A stretch of 64,000 bases of DNA from Acholeplasmataceae bacterium UBA6150 (GTDB lineage: Bacteria > Bacillota_I > Bacilli_A > Acholeplasmatales > UBA5453). The notes under the pieces were generated by a model, which saw only the letters and a program-made list of their open reading frames with translations, was not told where the DNA came from and made no database searches. Shown in pieces: positions 44,653 through 53,393 of the stretch. The translations under genes and the position numbers were made by a program. The stretch lies in NCBI GenBank assembly GCA_002423145.1, contig DIUU01000012.1, positions 102,623 to 166,622 of the forward strand, in the 5' to 3' direction. Within the stretch, counting starts at the first letter, position 1, and the number at the start of each line of letters is the position of its first letter.

Positions 44653-45763
44653 TCCAAACCTAAAGACACCGTATTACCTCATCGACGAATCGTTATTGAT
44701 TCAAAACCTTAAAAAAATTGAAAACATCAAAGCCCGATCTGGTTGTAAAGTCTTGTTGGCTCAAAAGGCATTTTCAACCTTCTACTTCTATCCATTACTG
44801 GCTCAATATTTAGATGGTACCACCGCGAGTGGTTTATATGAAGCCCGCTTAGGCTTCGAACACTTTGGTAAAGAAGTCCACGTTTACGCCCCGGCTTATA
44901 AAGATGAAGATTTTGATGGGTTGTTAAACTACGCCGATCATATTGTGTTCAATTCCGTTAACCAATTATTACGTCATAAAGATAAAGCCTTGGCATTGGG
45001 TAAAACCTTGGGTCTGAGAATCAACCCTGAGATTTCAACCCAAGGGCACGGCATGTATGACCCGTGTGCGCCAACCTCCCGGATGGGCACACGCTTGATT
45101 GATTTAGACGAATCGGTATTACCTTATATATCAGGATTACATTTCCACACCCTATGTCAACAAAACGCTGACGCCTTAGAAGTGACTTTAAACGTGGTCG
45201 AAGAAAAGTTTGGTAAATACCTCCATCAAATGAAGTGGATCAACTTTGGTGGTGGGCATCATTTAACCCGCGCCGATTATGATATTGATTTACTCGTGAA
45301 GCTCGTCAAACATTTTAAAGAAACCTATCACCTAGAAGTGTATTTAGAACCCGGTGAAGGGATTGTTCTCAATACGGGCTTTTTGGTTGCGCAAGTATTG
45401 GATGTCGTTCAAAACGATATGGCAATCGCGATTCTTGATACTTCAGCGACCTGTCATATGCCAGATGTCATTGAAATGCCATTTACACCGCCTGTGGTAG
45501 ATACTTTAACTAAGAGTGAACATCACTACCGCTTGGCTGGATTTACTTGCCTCACAGGGGACAACATCGGTGAATACTATTTTAAGAAACCTTTAGCCGT
45601 TGGAGACCTTATTGTGTTTGAAGACATGGCTTTATACACCATGGTTAAAAACAATACCTTCAATGGGATTCCATTACCTGCCATATACGCCAGAACTATT
45701 TCAGGAGACGATGTCTTGATTAAACAGTTTGGATATGTGGATTTTAAGTCTAGGTTATCCTAA
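44642..45763 (+). CDS. nspC: Carboxynorspermidine/carboxyspermidine decarboxylase
   Basis: The 373-residue PLP enzyme has the fold-type III (alanine racemase-like) barrel. K42 in LLAQKAFSTF is the PLP lysine; ISGLHFHTLCQQNADAL and INFGGGHHLTRADYD are the family's phosphate-binding and HxH/GGG motifs; the active-site Cys/Asp region is TCLTGDNIGEY. These match NspC rather than diaminopimelate decarboxylase (LysA). It removes the carboxyl group from carboxyspermidine to give spermidine or norspermidine. The ATG at 44642 overlaps the previous gene; a longer form starting at TTG 44633 is less likely. Three bases after its stop begins aspartate kinase. Confidence 0.92.
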   Translation: MKINPNLKTPYYLIDESLLIQNLKKIENIKARSGCKVLLAQKAFSTFYFYPLLAQYLDGTTASGLYEARLGFEHFGKEVHVYAPAYKDEDFDGLLNYADHIVFNSVNQLLRHKDKALALGKTLGLRINPEISTQGHGMYDPCAPTSRMGTRLIDLDESVLPYISGLHFHTLCQQNADALEVTLNVVEEKFGKYLHQMKWINFGGGHHLTRADYDIDLLVKLVKHFKETYHLEVYLEPGEGIVLNTGFLVAQVLDVVQNDMAIAILDTSATCHMPDVIEMPFTPPVVDTLTKSEHHYRLAGFTCLTGDNIGEYYFKKPLAVGDLIVFEDMALYTMVKNNTFNGIPLPAIYARTISGDDVLIKQFGYVDFKSRLS

Positions 45764-45765
45764 GC

Positions 45766-47094
45766 ATGAAAATCAAAGTCAGTAAATTCGGTGGCACATC
45801 CATGGCCACCGCACAAACCATTTTAAAAGTCGCTGACATCGTAAAAAGCGACCCGGAAAGAGCATTCGTGGTGGTTTCAGCCCCAGGTAGACGTTTTAAA
45901 GAGGACATTAAAGTCACCGATTTGTTATATCAGTTGGCCGATGAAATCCTAAACAAGAAACCCCTCGATACGTATGTTCTATTTGAAAAACGTTTTAAAG
46001 ATATCGCTGCTGGATTAAAACTATCATTTTCGATGGATGACCTATTGGATGATACCTTAAAACAGATGATTGAAGACGACACCTTAGAATTCATCGTTTC
46101 CCGAGGTGAATATCTATCGGCGAGAATCATGGCCGATGTCTTGGGATATACCTTTATGGATCCAAAAGATTTGATTCAGTTTAGAGGGTCCAAACTCGAC
46201 TACACACTCACCCACAAAACGGCGCGTAAAGCATTGAAAGAACAAACCCATATCGTCATTGGTGGGTTTTATGGTGCCAACTCACGTGGCGACATTAAGT
46301 TGTTGACCCGTGGGGGTGCAGACGTCACAGGCGCACTCATCGCCAGAGCCGTTTCAGCAAAAGTCTATGAAAACTGGACCGATACGGATGGCTTTTTGAT
46401 GTGTGATCCTAGAATCGTTGAAAACCCACACTTGATTGATGTGATGACTTATAAAGAATTACGTGCCCTCTCATTTATGGGTGCCAGTGTCTTACACAGC
46501 GATACCTTCTATCCAGTATCTAAAGCAGGGATTCCCATCAATGCGAGAAATACATTCAACCCTACTTGTCCTGGCACCTTCATTTATGACTATGTTCCCG
46601 CAAGCAAAAGCAAGCATGTCATCACAGGCATCGCTGGGTTAAAGAATTTTACCCTCGTGGTCATTGAAAAACACCTCATGGATGAAATCCAAGCGTTTGA
46701 CAGAAAAGTCTTATCCATCTGTGAGAAACTCGACATCATGGTAGAACACTTCCCCAGTGGGACAGATACTTTCTCTTTGATGATTGAATCGAAATACCTC
46801 ACTGGTGATAAAAAAGAAACCTTGGTCAATTTAATCAAAAAACACATGAGACCCGATACCATTGAAGTCTTGGATAATATCTCCTTGATTTCGATTGTCG
46901 GTAGAAACCTCATGGCGAATAAATACAATATGTTAAAACTGTTTAGTGCGCTCGTCAATACCAACATCACACTCAGAATGATCGATTACGGTTCGAATGG
47001 TACGAACATCGTGATTGGTGTCGATGACATCGATTATGGATACGCCATCAACGCTGTATACAACGAATTTGAACGGGGGGAACACGACAAATGA
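45766..47094 (+). CDS. Aspartate kinase
   Basis: The 442-residue protein has the kinase motif SKFGGTSMA (residues 6-14), FVVVSAPGRR, the substrate region TRGGADVTGALIARAV with the Asp/Thr residues, and a C-terminal regulatory part with two ACT domains (GIAGLKNFTLVVIEKHLMDE; LISIVGRNLMANKYNMLKLF). It phosphorylates aspartate to aspartyl phosphate. It overlaps the aspartate-semialdehyde dehydrogenase gene by 4 bases. Because the first two genes of the operon use aspartate semialdehyde, this kinase probably feeds polyamine synthesis; no lysine, threonine or methionine genes are nearby. The effector of its ACT domains is unknown. Confidence 0.93.
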   Translation: MKIKVSKFGGTSMATAQTILKVADIVKSDPERAFVVVSAPGRRFKEDIKVTDLLYQLADEILNKKPLDTYVLFEKRFKDIAAGLKLSFSMDDLLDDTLKQMIEDDTLEFIVSRGEYLSARIMADVLGYTFMDPKDLIQFRGSKLDYTLTHKTARKALKEQTHIVIGGFYGANSRGDIKLLTRGGADVTGALIARAVSAKVYENWTDTDGFLMCDPRIVENPHLIDVMTYKELRALSFMGASVLHSDTFYPVSKAGIPINARNTFNPTCPGTFIYDYVPASKSKHVITGIAGLKNFTLVVIEKHLMDEIQAFDRKVLSICEKLDIMVEHFPSGTDTFSLMIESKYLTGDKKETLVNLIKKHMRPDTIEVLDNISLISIVGRNLMANKYNMLKLFSALVNTNITLRMIDYGSNGTNIVIGVDDIDYGYAINAVYNEFERGEHDK

Positions 47095-48080
47095 AATCCA
47101 TCGCTTTAGCCATTGTCGGCGCGACCGGTGTGGTGGGTCGAAAATTTCTCGAAGTCTTGTCCGAAAGAAATATCGACATCCATTCGCTCGTCTTATTCGC
47201 CTCATCCAAAAGTGCAGGACAAACCATCCATTTTAAAGGGATAAACTATCCTGTCCTCGCGTTAAATGAAGAAAACATTCATAATCACCCCGTAGATTAC
47301 GCATTATTCAGTGCGGGTGCAGCGGTATCAAAAACATTCGCACCGATCTTTCAAAAGATGCGTGCGGTGGTCATTGATAACTCCAGTGCATTTCGAATGG
47401 ACCCCACCGTCCCTTTGGTCGTCCCTGAAGTCAATCCAAGTGACGCCTTCAAACACAACTACATCATCGCGAATCCGAACTGTTCAACGATTCAAGCGGT
47501 GGTGGTTTTAAAACCATTACACGATTTGTATGTTTTAAAACGGGTGGTCGTTTCGACTTATCAAGCCGTCAGTGGGGCAGGCATTCAAGGTCTCTATGAT
47601 TTGGAACACCAGTTAAAAACAGGTGAAACCACGAAGTTCCCCTATCAAATCTACAACAATGTCATCCCTCAAATCGATGTCTTTCTCGACAATGGGAACA
47701 CCAAAGAGGAAGAAAAAATCATTTTAGAGATGCGTAAAATCATGCATCTACCTCAGTTAAAAGTATCTTCTACCGCTGTGCGTGTTCCAGTATCGAATTG
47801 TCATAGCGAAAGTATCAACGTGGAATTTGAAAAACCCTTTCACCTAGACCATCTGAAATCCACACTTAAAACCTCAAAAGGTGTTATTTTATATGATCAA
47901 CCGGATCAGTTAAAATACCCGATGCCAATCCTTGTGAATCAAAAAGACGAGGTCTATGTCGGCAGAATTCGTAAAGATGAATCGGTGGATTACGGGATCA
48001 ATTGTTTTGTTGTTGGTGACAACTTACGCAAAGGTGCCGCTACCAACGCGATTCAAATTTTAGAACTCTTCCTTGCATAA
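47091..48080 (+). CDS. asd: Aspartate-semialdehyde dehydrogenase
   Basis: The 329-residue protein has the NADP-binding motif VGATGVVGRKFL (residues 9-20), SSAFRMD, the catalytic cysteine C131 in NPNCSTIQ, YQAVSGAGIQG, and catalytic H238 in RVPVSNCHSE. It reduces aspartyl phosphate to aspartate semialdehyde. Its ATG overlaps the stop of the kinase gene (ATGA type). With the dehydrogenase and decarboxylase upstream it completes a four-step path from aspartate and a diamine to spermidine or norspermidine. It ends the operon. Confidence 0.95.
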   Translation: MKSIALAIVGATGVVGRKFLEVLSERNIDIHSLVLFASSKSAGQTIHFKGINYPVLALNEENIHNHPVDYALFSAGAAVSKTFAPIFQKMRAVVIDNSSAFRMDPTVPLVVPEVNPSDAFKHNYIIANPNCSTIQAVVVLKPLHDLYVLKRVVVSTYQAVSGAGIQGLYDLEHQLKTGETTKFPYQIYNNVIPQIDVFLDNGNTKEEEKIILEMRKIMHLPQLKVSSTAVRVPVSNCHSESINVEFEKPFHLDHLKSTLKTSKGVILYDQPDQLKYPMPILVNQKDEVYVGRIRKDESVDYGINCFVVGDNLRKGAATNAIQILELFLA

Positions 48081-48112
48081 CATTCAGTCTAAAGAAATTA
48101 TTTAAAATATTT

Positions 48113-48141
48113 TTGTATTTTGATAATTTTTAATGTATACT
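48113..48141 (+). promoter_or_regulatory. Promoter of the small membrane protein gene
   Basis: TTGTAT (48113-48118) and TATACT (48136-48141) with 17 bases spacing, 24 bases before the start codon's region. Confidence 0.65.
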
Positions 48142-48165
48142 GAAGGTATTCAAGGAGGTACAAAG

Positions 48166-48345
48166 ATGGCAAAATTCAGTCGTGTCGATAATGCTCAACT
48201 GCGTCAACATTGGGACAAAAGTAGTGAGGATCAAAAAGACCATGTACAGCCACATGAACGTCGTGCTAAAGGTGGGTATGGTGGAACAGTGATTATCGGT
48301 ATCCTCATCCTCGCATTCATCGCATTCATTGTGTTCTTCTTTTAA
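48166..48345 (+). CDS. Small single-pass membrane protein, 59 aa
   Basis: The start is at 48166, with AAGGAGG 6 bases upstream; the ATG at 48133 lies before the promoter's expected transcription start. The basic N-terminal 35 residues (MAKFSRVDNAQLRQHWDKSS) are followed by one transmembrane helix (TVIIGILILAFIAFIVFFF) at the C-terminus, giving a tail-anchored layout. No family recognised. It has its own promoter and terminator. Confidence 0.7.
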   Translation: MAKFSRVDNAQLRQHWDKSSEDQKDHVQPHERRAKGGYGGTVIIGILILAFIAFIVFFF

Positions 48346-48358
48346 AAAATAGATAATA

Positions 48359-48397
48359 AAACCACTAAGCATCCGATTTCAGGACTTAGTGGTTTTT
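48359..48397. terminator. Bidirectional terminator between convergent genes
   Basis: ACCACTAAG pairs with CTTAGTGGT around a 14-base loop, with A-rich and T-rich flanks. It serves the small membrane gene on plus and the seven-gene operon ending at 48396 on minus. Confidence 0.85.
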
Positions 48398-49247
48398 ACT
48401 TAATAATCAGATGACATTGTTTTTTGATTTCTAATCCTTTGACGTAATTGCGTTCATTGGGGATCCAAGTGGTTATGAATTTCCATAAACGTTTAAACCC
48501 ACTTCTACGGAATATCAAGTGATATTGTTTGAATAAAGGGATGTCATAAAAGACTTTCAAATCAAACGTTTGTTTCATCGATGGGTGAAGAACAAACGCC
48601 CCTTCGAAAATATGGATTGGTTTGTAAATCACTTTGATGGGTGGTTGATGTTGATGTGTTTTGAAATCAAAGGGTTCATATAAAACCGTTTGTTTTTGAG
48701 ATAATACTTTGATGACATGATGGTGGATTTTATCATAATCAATATTCGCGCCGTAACTCGAAAAAGGGACTGATGGATCGATATTTGGTTTCTTAAAGAA
48801 GTCGTCTGTATGAAAAACAGAGGCGTCGTAGATTAAACTCAACTGTTTGGATAACGTGGTTTTACCCGCCCCTGCGTAGCCCTCAATAGCGACCCAGAGT
48901 TCATCATTTTTGATCAATAACGCATCCATTTCAGACAAGACTTTTAGGGTGTTTTCTGCGTAATGATTAATCTTTAAATAGACCGTTTTCTCTGGATAAA
49001 CCGTCTGTTTAATGCCAACGACTTGGAGGAATCTTATGAAGGTTTTTTTGGATACATATAGGTCACCTTCATTACTTAATTGATAGAAGACGACGTGTTT
49101 TTTTTGATAGACCTTTTTGAATCCAATTGAATCTTTTAATTGAGTTTCAACACCTAATAGACAATTCAAATCAACCTTTTTAAAAAGGCTTCTTATGGCG
49201 GTTTTCGATAGGTTGTTTAAATCGCTTTTTTGCATTTTATAACGCAT
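48396..49247 (-). CDS. P-loop kinase of the uridine kinase/phosphoribulokinase type
   Basis: The 283-residue protein has a Walker A motif EGYAGAGKTTL (about residues 117-127), then a DASVFHTDDFFK segment (the D-D-F motif of uridine kinase-like enzymes), VLYEPFDFKTHQH and HIFEGAFVLHPSMK, which match PRK/URK-type small-molecule kinases. About 110 residues precede the kinase fold, including a region that does not match standard uridine kinases. It is the last gene of the operon; its ATG overlaps the stop of the ECF S component by 11 bases (a second ATG at 49235 is possible). The tight coupling suggests it phosphorylates, and so traps, the compound imported by that transporter. Substrate unknown. 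Confidence 0.75.
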   Translation of the reverse strand: MRYKMQKSDLNNLSKTAIRSLFKKVDLNCLLGVETQLKDSIGFKKVYQKKHVVFYQLSNEGDLYVSKKTFIRFLQVVGIKQTVYPEKTVYLKINHYAENTLKVLSEMDALLIKNDELWVAIEGYAGAGKTTLSKQLSLIYDASVFHTDDFFKKPNIDPSVPFSSYGANIDYDKIHHHVIKVLSQKQTVLYEPFDFKTHQHQPPIKVIYKPIHIFEGAFVLHPSMKQTFDLKVFYDIPLFKQYHLIFRRSGFKRLWKFITTWIPNERNYVKGLEIKKQCHLIIK

Positions 49248-49770
49248 CCAATACGTGGGTTTTCTTAAGTGATAAATATAGTAATGGGATCAATATAAGT
49301 TGAATTGCGATACCTGGTAAGCCTGTAATAAACGCTGCTTTAATGAATATATTTAAGCTGAAATTTAACCCCGCTAGTGGATAAAATATCGCTGCCCCAA
49401 TACCCCATACAGCACGGCCTAAAAGCAAGGCTAGGATGAGGGATAATACGGCGAACACATCTTTCTTTGGTAATAATTTAACACCGAGTCCCGCAAACAA
49501 ACCATAGGCCCCGATTTCAAATGACATCACCAGTGCTTGAGGGAATAAGGGTGGCATACCGACGAGTACACTACGGAGTAAGGGGGTGACTACACCGACC
49601 ATCAGACCATACTTAGGACCGAGAATTAACCCTGTCAATAAGGCAGGTATATGCATCAATAAGAATACAGAACCCAAGGCTGGGTTTGAAGCGGTTAAAA
49701 AGGGTAATACAATCCCCATAGCAATCATCAAACTCGATAATATTAAAGGGAATAAGGGACTTTTATTCAT
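49237..49770 (-). CDS. ECF transporter S component (substrate unknown)
   Basis: The 177-residue protein has six hydrophobic helices and the look of an ECF S component: MHIPALLTGLILGPKYGLMV and LLRSVLVGMPPLFPQALVMS, with conserved A/G-rich helix 1 (ILSSLMIAMGIVLPFL). S components bind a vitamin or similar small molecule and use a shared EcfAA'T module encoded elsewhere. It sits 28 bases after the LarA-family gene and overlaps the kinase gene, so it could import a substrate for that kinase or a cofactor precursor for the LarA protein. Sequence alone does not identify the vitamin. Confidence 0.8.
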   Translation of the reverse strand: MNKSPLFPLILSSLMIAMGIVLPFLTASNPALGSVFLLMHIPALLTGLILGPKYGLMVGVVTPLLRSVLVGMPPLFPQALVMSFEIGAYGLFAGLGVKLLPKKDVFAVLSLILALLLGRAVWGIGAAIFYPLAGLNFSLNIFIKAAFITGLPGIAIQLILIPLLYLSLKKTHVLDAL

Positions 49771-49798
49771 GGGTTCTCTCTTTCAAAGGTCGTTTGAC

Positions 49799-51064
49799 TT
49801 AGAAACGATTTTTATCAATCCACAAACCCAAAGCAGGGTTCGGAATGAAGAAAATTTCTTCGCCATCACTGAGCGTATTCCATCCAGGTTCTAATTGTTC
49901 TGGATTATATTTTAAAATCATGTCGTCATAGCTCGCCGCTTCAAAATGAACACCACGCACTTCTGCTTGGGTGATGTTTTTTACTGCGTACGTAATTTTG
50001 AATCGTCCATCAGAAGAACTGTGAATCAAGTGCGCCGCGGCACCCATATTCTTTTGTAGGTCTTCATTCTTTTTGAATAAATCCAAGACATTCAATCGGC
50101 CACAATACCCATATTTACGGATGAGTTGGTCGATTCTTTGGTCTTCACCAAACTTCGTTACGCCAGCAGCCAAGACGATGAGTTCGCCACCATCTTGAAT
50201 CGCCATACGGGTACGGTATACCGATTTGTTCCCTAACCAAGTCGATTTAAACTCTTTTGGATCTAGGTATACCACACACTTTTTAATGCCTTTATCTAGG
50301 AAATTAATATTTTTTTGTTGAGATACGATAATCGCTTCTTCTAGCACTTTTCTGGTATTACCAATGAATAATCCGTGGGTTTTAATCACGTTTTTAGGTG
50401 CGGTCGTTACGGTTAAAACGAAGATGAGCGGACGGTCTTTTAAGAAGTGTTCTAAGGCATAGTCTAAGACTTTACGCACCGGGGTAAAATCTTTACCCAT
50501 CATGCGTTCCATTCCATAAACCGCACCAATCATGTGGGATTGGTTGATGGTTGTTTTTCCACCACAGCCAACAAACACATTTTTCGCGTGGTTTGCCATA
50601 CCGATGACTTCGTGAGGTACGACTTGACCAATCGATACGATAAGGTCATAGGATTCATCCATGATCAAACGGTTGACTTCCATACCGACGCTGCTATCCC
50701 ATAACCCTTCAGTGATTGATGAGATATAATCGCCAGGGACTTCACCCACATGAACGATGTCTTCACGCCAATTGTGCACAATGAAACGGTCGTGTGGAAC
50801 GTCGCCATACATTTCATCGATTTCTTCACTACTCATGGGTTCATGTGTCCCAAGCGCAGGTAAAATATCGACTTGTGCGACGTCTTTTAATAAGTGATAA
50901 TACATATTGGTAATCAAGCCTGCATTGGAGTGAAAACGGGTAAAATCGGGTGGTATGAGCAGGACTTTCTTTAAGGTTTTACCTTCAATGGACTGTTTTA
51001 ATCCATGTAGAATTTCTTCGTTGGTTAACCCTTGTTGGGTTTGTTCATTATAAAATAGTTCCAT
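49799..51064 (-). CDS. LarA-family nickel-dependent racemase/epimerase (2-hydroxyacid; possibly mannonate/gluconate)
   Basis: The start at 51064, one base after the SDR stop, gives 421 residues. LarA family marks are ALGTHEPMSSEEIDE, the PH and Lys positions of the active-site loop (GQVVPHEVIGMANHAKN), the following GKTTINQSHMIG with the third His position, and the HNWRE motif. LarA enzymes use a nickel-pincer nucleotide to racemise or epimerise C2 of 2-hydroxyacids, and homologues acting on sugar acids are known. Its place next to mannonate oxidoreductase and 6-phosphogluconate dehydrogenase suggests it interconverts D-mannonate and D-gluconate, which differ only at C2. The loop differs from the usual GGAK form, so activity needs testing. 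No larB, larC or larE genes are here. Confidence 0.85.
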   Translation of the reverse strand: MELFYNEQTQQGLTNEEILHGLKQSIEGKTLKKVLLIPPDFTRFHSNAGLITNMYYHLLKDVAQVDILPALGTHEPMSSEEIDEMYGDVPHDRFIVHNWREDIVHVGEVPGDYISSITEGLWDSSVGMEVNRLIMDESYDLIVSIGQVVPHEVIGMANHAKNVFVGCGGKTTINQSHMIGAVYGMERMMGKDFTPVRKVLDYALEHFLKDRPLIFVLTVTTAPKNVIKTHGLFIGNTRKVLEEAIIVSQQKNINFLDKGIKKCVVYLDPKEFKSTWLGNKSVYRTRMAIQDGGELIVLAAGVTKFGEDQRIDQLIRKYGYCGRLNVLDLFKKNEDLQKNMGAAAHLIHSSSDGRFKITYAVKNITQAEVRGVHFEAASYDDMILKYNPEQLEPGWNTLSDGEEIFFIPNPALGLWIDKNRF

Positions 51065-51065
51065 A

Positions 51066-51917
51066 TTATACGCCTGAGTACGCATTGAATCCGCCGTCCA
51101 CCGGAACAACTACCCCAGTGACAAACTTCGATTGATTTGGATCAATAAGCCATAACAATGTTCCGATCAATTCACCTGGTTCACCAAAGCGTGCCATCGG
51201 TGTGCTTGAAACAATTTTATGAGCACGGTCAGAATAAGACCCATCGGCTTTAACCAATAACTGACGATTTTGTTCCGTGATGAAAAAACCCGGTGCTAAC
51301 GCATTCACACGGATGCCTTCTTTAGCGAAATGCACGGCCATCCATTGGGTGAAGTTGTTGATCGCTGCTTTCGCAGCACTGTAGGCTGGAATCTTGGTGA
51401 GTGGGTTAAACGCACTCATCGAAGAGATGTTTAATATACTACACCCTGGACGACCAATCATGTCTTTTCCAAAGACTTGTGACGGGATCAATGAACCCGT
51501 GAAGTTTAATCCAAAAACGTAATTAAAACCTTCTAAATCCATATTGAAAAAGTGTTTCGCGCCAGCGGTTTCTAGAGCTGCTTGATTGAAATACTCATCC
51601 GAAGTGGTGGCTTTAGGGTCATTACCCCCAGCCCCATTGATGAGGATATCGACAGGTCCAAATGTGTTTTTGATGAGTTCATGGGCAACTTCAATCGATG
51701 CTTTGGATAAGACATCGGCGGATACCGCCAATGCGTGTTGTCCTAATGATCTGATTTCAGAGGCGAGTTTTTCTGCTTTTTCCAAACTTCTGCCCAAAAT
51801 GACGACTTTACCGCCCGCTTGTGCACACGCTTTGGAAAATTCTGTACCTAAAACCCCGGCACCGCCTGTAATGACGATGACTTTATTCGATAAATCAAAT
51901 GATAATGGATAGCTCAT
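51066..51917 (-). CDS. SDR-family D-mannonate oxidoreductase (fructuronate reductase type)
   Basis: The 283-residue short-chain dehydrogenase has the NAD(P) motif TGGAGVLGTEF (about residues 17-27), INGAGGNDPKATT (the N-A-G motif with the extension seen in UxuB/YjmF-type enzymes), the active-site Ser/Tyr/Lys in NISSMSAF and PAYSAAKAA, and RVNALAPGFFITEQNR. The match to SDR mannonate oxidoreductases is good, including the C-terminal PVDGGFNAYSGV. It reduces D-fructuronate to D-mannonate. It follows tagaturonate epimerase, the kinase and 6-phosphogluconate dehydrogenase in the same operon. Confidence 0.82.
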   Translation of the reverse strand: MSYPLSFDLSNKVIVITGGAGVLGTEFSKACAQAGGKVVILGRSLEKAEKLASEIRSLGQHALAVSADVLSKASIEVAHELIKNTFGPVDILINGAGGNDPKATTSDEYFNQAALETAGAKHFFNMDLEGFNYVFGLNFTGSLIPSQVFGKDMIGRPGCSILNISSMSAFNPLTKIPAYSAAKAAINNFTQWMAVHFAKEGIRVNALAPGFFITEQNRQLLVKADGSYSDRAHKIVSSTPMARFGEPGELIGTLLWLIDPNQSKFVTGVVVPVDGGFNAYSGV

Positions 51918-51926
51918 GTTGACCTC

Positions 51927-53381
51927 CTATACGTTGTAGGTGGTAGAGGATGTCTTACCGCCACGACCGGTCCAGTTGGTGTGGAAAAACTCACCTCTGT
52001 TTTTATCGGTTCTTTCATAGGTATGGGCACCAAAGAAATCTCTTTGGGCTTGTAAAAGGTTCGCTGGTAATTTTTCTGTACGGTAAGAATCAAAATAGTT
52101 GAGTGCCGCTGACATCGCTGGGGCTGGAATCCCATTGAGAACCGCTGATGAAATGACATTACGCCAAGCACCGGTTAAGTTTTCAACCACATCTTTAAAA
52201 TATGGGTCTAATAATAGGTTTGAAAGATTTGGATTGTGTTCAAACGCTTCTTTAATCTTGCCTAAGAATACCGAGCGGATGATACATCCACCACGCCACA
52301 TCAATGCGATACCACCGTAGTTTAAATTCCAGTTGTTGGTCTTCGCTGCGGCTCTCATCAAAGCATAGCCTTGAGCATAAGAAACAATCTTCGCTGCGTA
52401 TAAGGCTTTACGAATGTCTTCAATGAAGGCTTTTTTATCGCCTTTAAATATAATAGGGACCGCTTTAAATGCTTTGGAAGCCACCAAGCGTTCGTCTTTC
52501 ATCGCACTGATGAAGCGCGCATAGACAGCCTCTGTAATGAGTGTCAAAGGGACCCCGTCTTCTAAGGATTGAACGGCTGTCCATTTCCCTGTGCCTTTTT
52601 GGCCAGCGGTGTCTAAAATACGATCGATGAGTGGTTGTCCATCTTCATCTTTAAAGGCTAAAATTTCGCCTGTGATTTCAACTAAATAACTGTCGAGTTC
52701 TGTTTTATTCCAAGCTTTAAACACATCGGCCATGTCATCGGCAGACATGCCTAAAACGTTTCTCATCAAATGATACGCTTCTGTGATCAATTGGATGTCG
52801 CCATATTCAATCCCGTTATGGACCATCTTGACGAAATGACCTGCGCCATCTTCGCCCACCCAGTCACAACATACGGAACCGTCAGCAACCTTGGCTGCGA
52901 TGGCTTGAAAAATTGGTTTGACTGAAGGCCACGCTTGTGGTGATCCCCCTGGCATAATCGATGGTCCTAGAAGTGCGCCTTCTTCACCACCCGATACACC
53001 GGTACCGATGTATAAGAACCCTTTGGATTCAACGTATTTTGTCCGTCTAACCGAATCTGGGTAATGGGAATTTCCCCCATCGATGATGATGTCACCTGGT
53101 TCTAATAAAGGTAATAATTGTTCAATGACTTGATCGACCGGATCACCGGCTTTGATCATCATCATGACTTTTCTAGGTTTTTTTAGAGATTGTACCAAAG
53201 TTTTTAAGTCGGATGTTCCGATGATCGGAAGTCCTTTCGCACGGGTATTCAAGAATTCATCGACACGGCTTTGTTGGCGTGCATGAGCAGTGACTTGAAA
53301 CCCCTTGGATGCCATATTTAAGACGAGGTTTTCCCCCATCACGGCCAATCCAGTTAATCCAATATCCGATAGTTTTTCCAT
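51927..53381 (-). CDS. gnd: 6-phosphogluconate dehydrogenase, decarboxylating
   Basis: The 484-residue protein is a full-length Gnd. It has the NADP site IGLTGLAVMGENLVLNMA (residues 7-24), the IIIDGGNSHYPDS loop, the substrate motif GVSGGEEGALLGPSIMPGG, and KMVHNGIEYGDIQLI with the catalytic Lys. The C-terminal ending GRGGKTSSTTYNV is near the expected tail. It oxidises and decarboxylates 6-phosphogluconate to ribulose 5-phosphate and NAD(P)H. Finding it inside a hexuronate operon, rather than with zwf, suggests that 6-phosphogluconate is made here from a sugar acid. Cofactor preference is not obvious. Confidence 0.95.
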   Translation of the reverse strand: MEKLSDIGLTGLAVMGENLVLNMASKGFQVTAHARQQSRVDEFLNTRAKGLPIIGTSDLKTLVQSLKKPRKVMMMIKAGDPVDQVIEQLLPLLEPGDIIIDGGNSHYPDSVRRTKYVESKGFLYIGTGVSGGEEGALLGPSIMPGGSPQAWPSVKPIFQAIAAKVADGSVCCDWVGEDGAGHFVKMVHNGIEYGDIQLITEAYHLMRNVLGMSADDMADVFKAWNKTELDSYLVEITGEILAFKDEDGQPLIDRILDTAGQKGTGKWTAVQSLEDGVPLTLITEAVYARFISAMKDERLVASKAFKAVPIIFKGDKKAFIEDIRKALYAAKIVSYAQGYALMRAAAKTNNWNLNYGGIALMWRGGCIIRSVFLGKIKEAFEHNPNLSNLLLDPYFKDVVENLTGAWRNVISSAVLNGIPAPAMSAALNYFDSYRTEKLPANLLQAQRDFFGAHTYERTDKNRGEFFHTNWTGRGGKTSSTTYNV

Positions 53382-53393
53382 GTTTATCTCCTT

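Noticed and set aside
44642..45763. Diaminopimelate decarboxylase (LysA)
   Set aside because: Motifs and length fit the carboxynorspermidine decarboxylase branch, and it overlaps the matching dehydrogenase gene.
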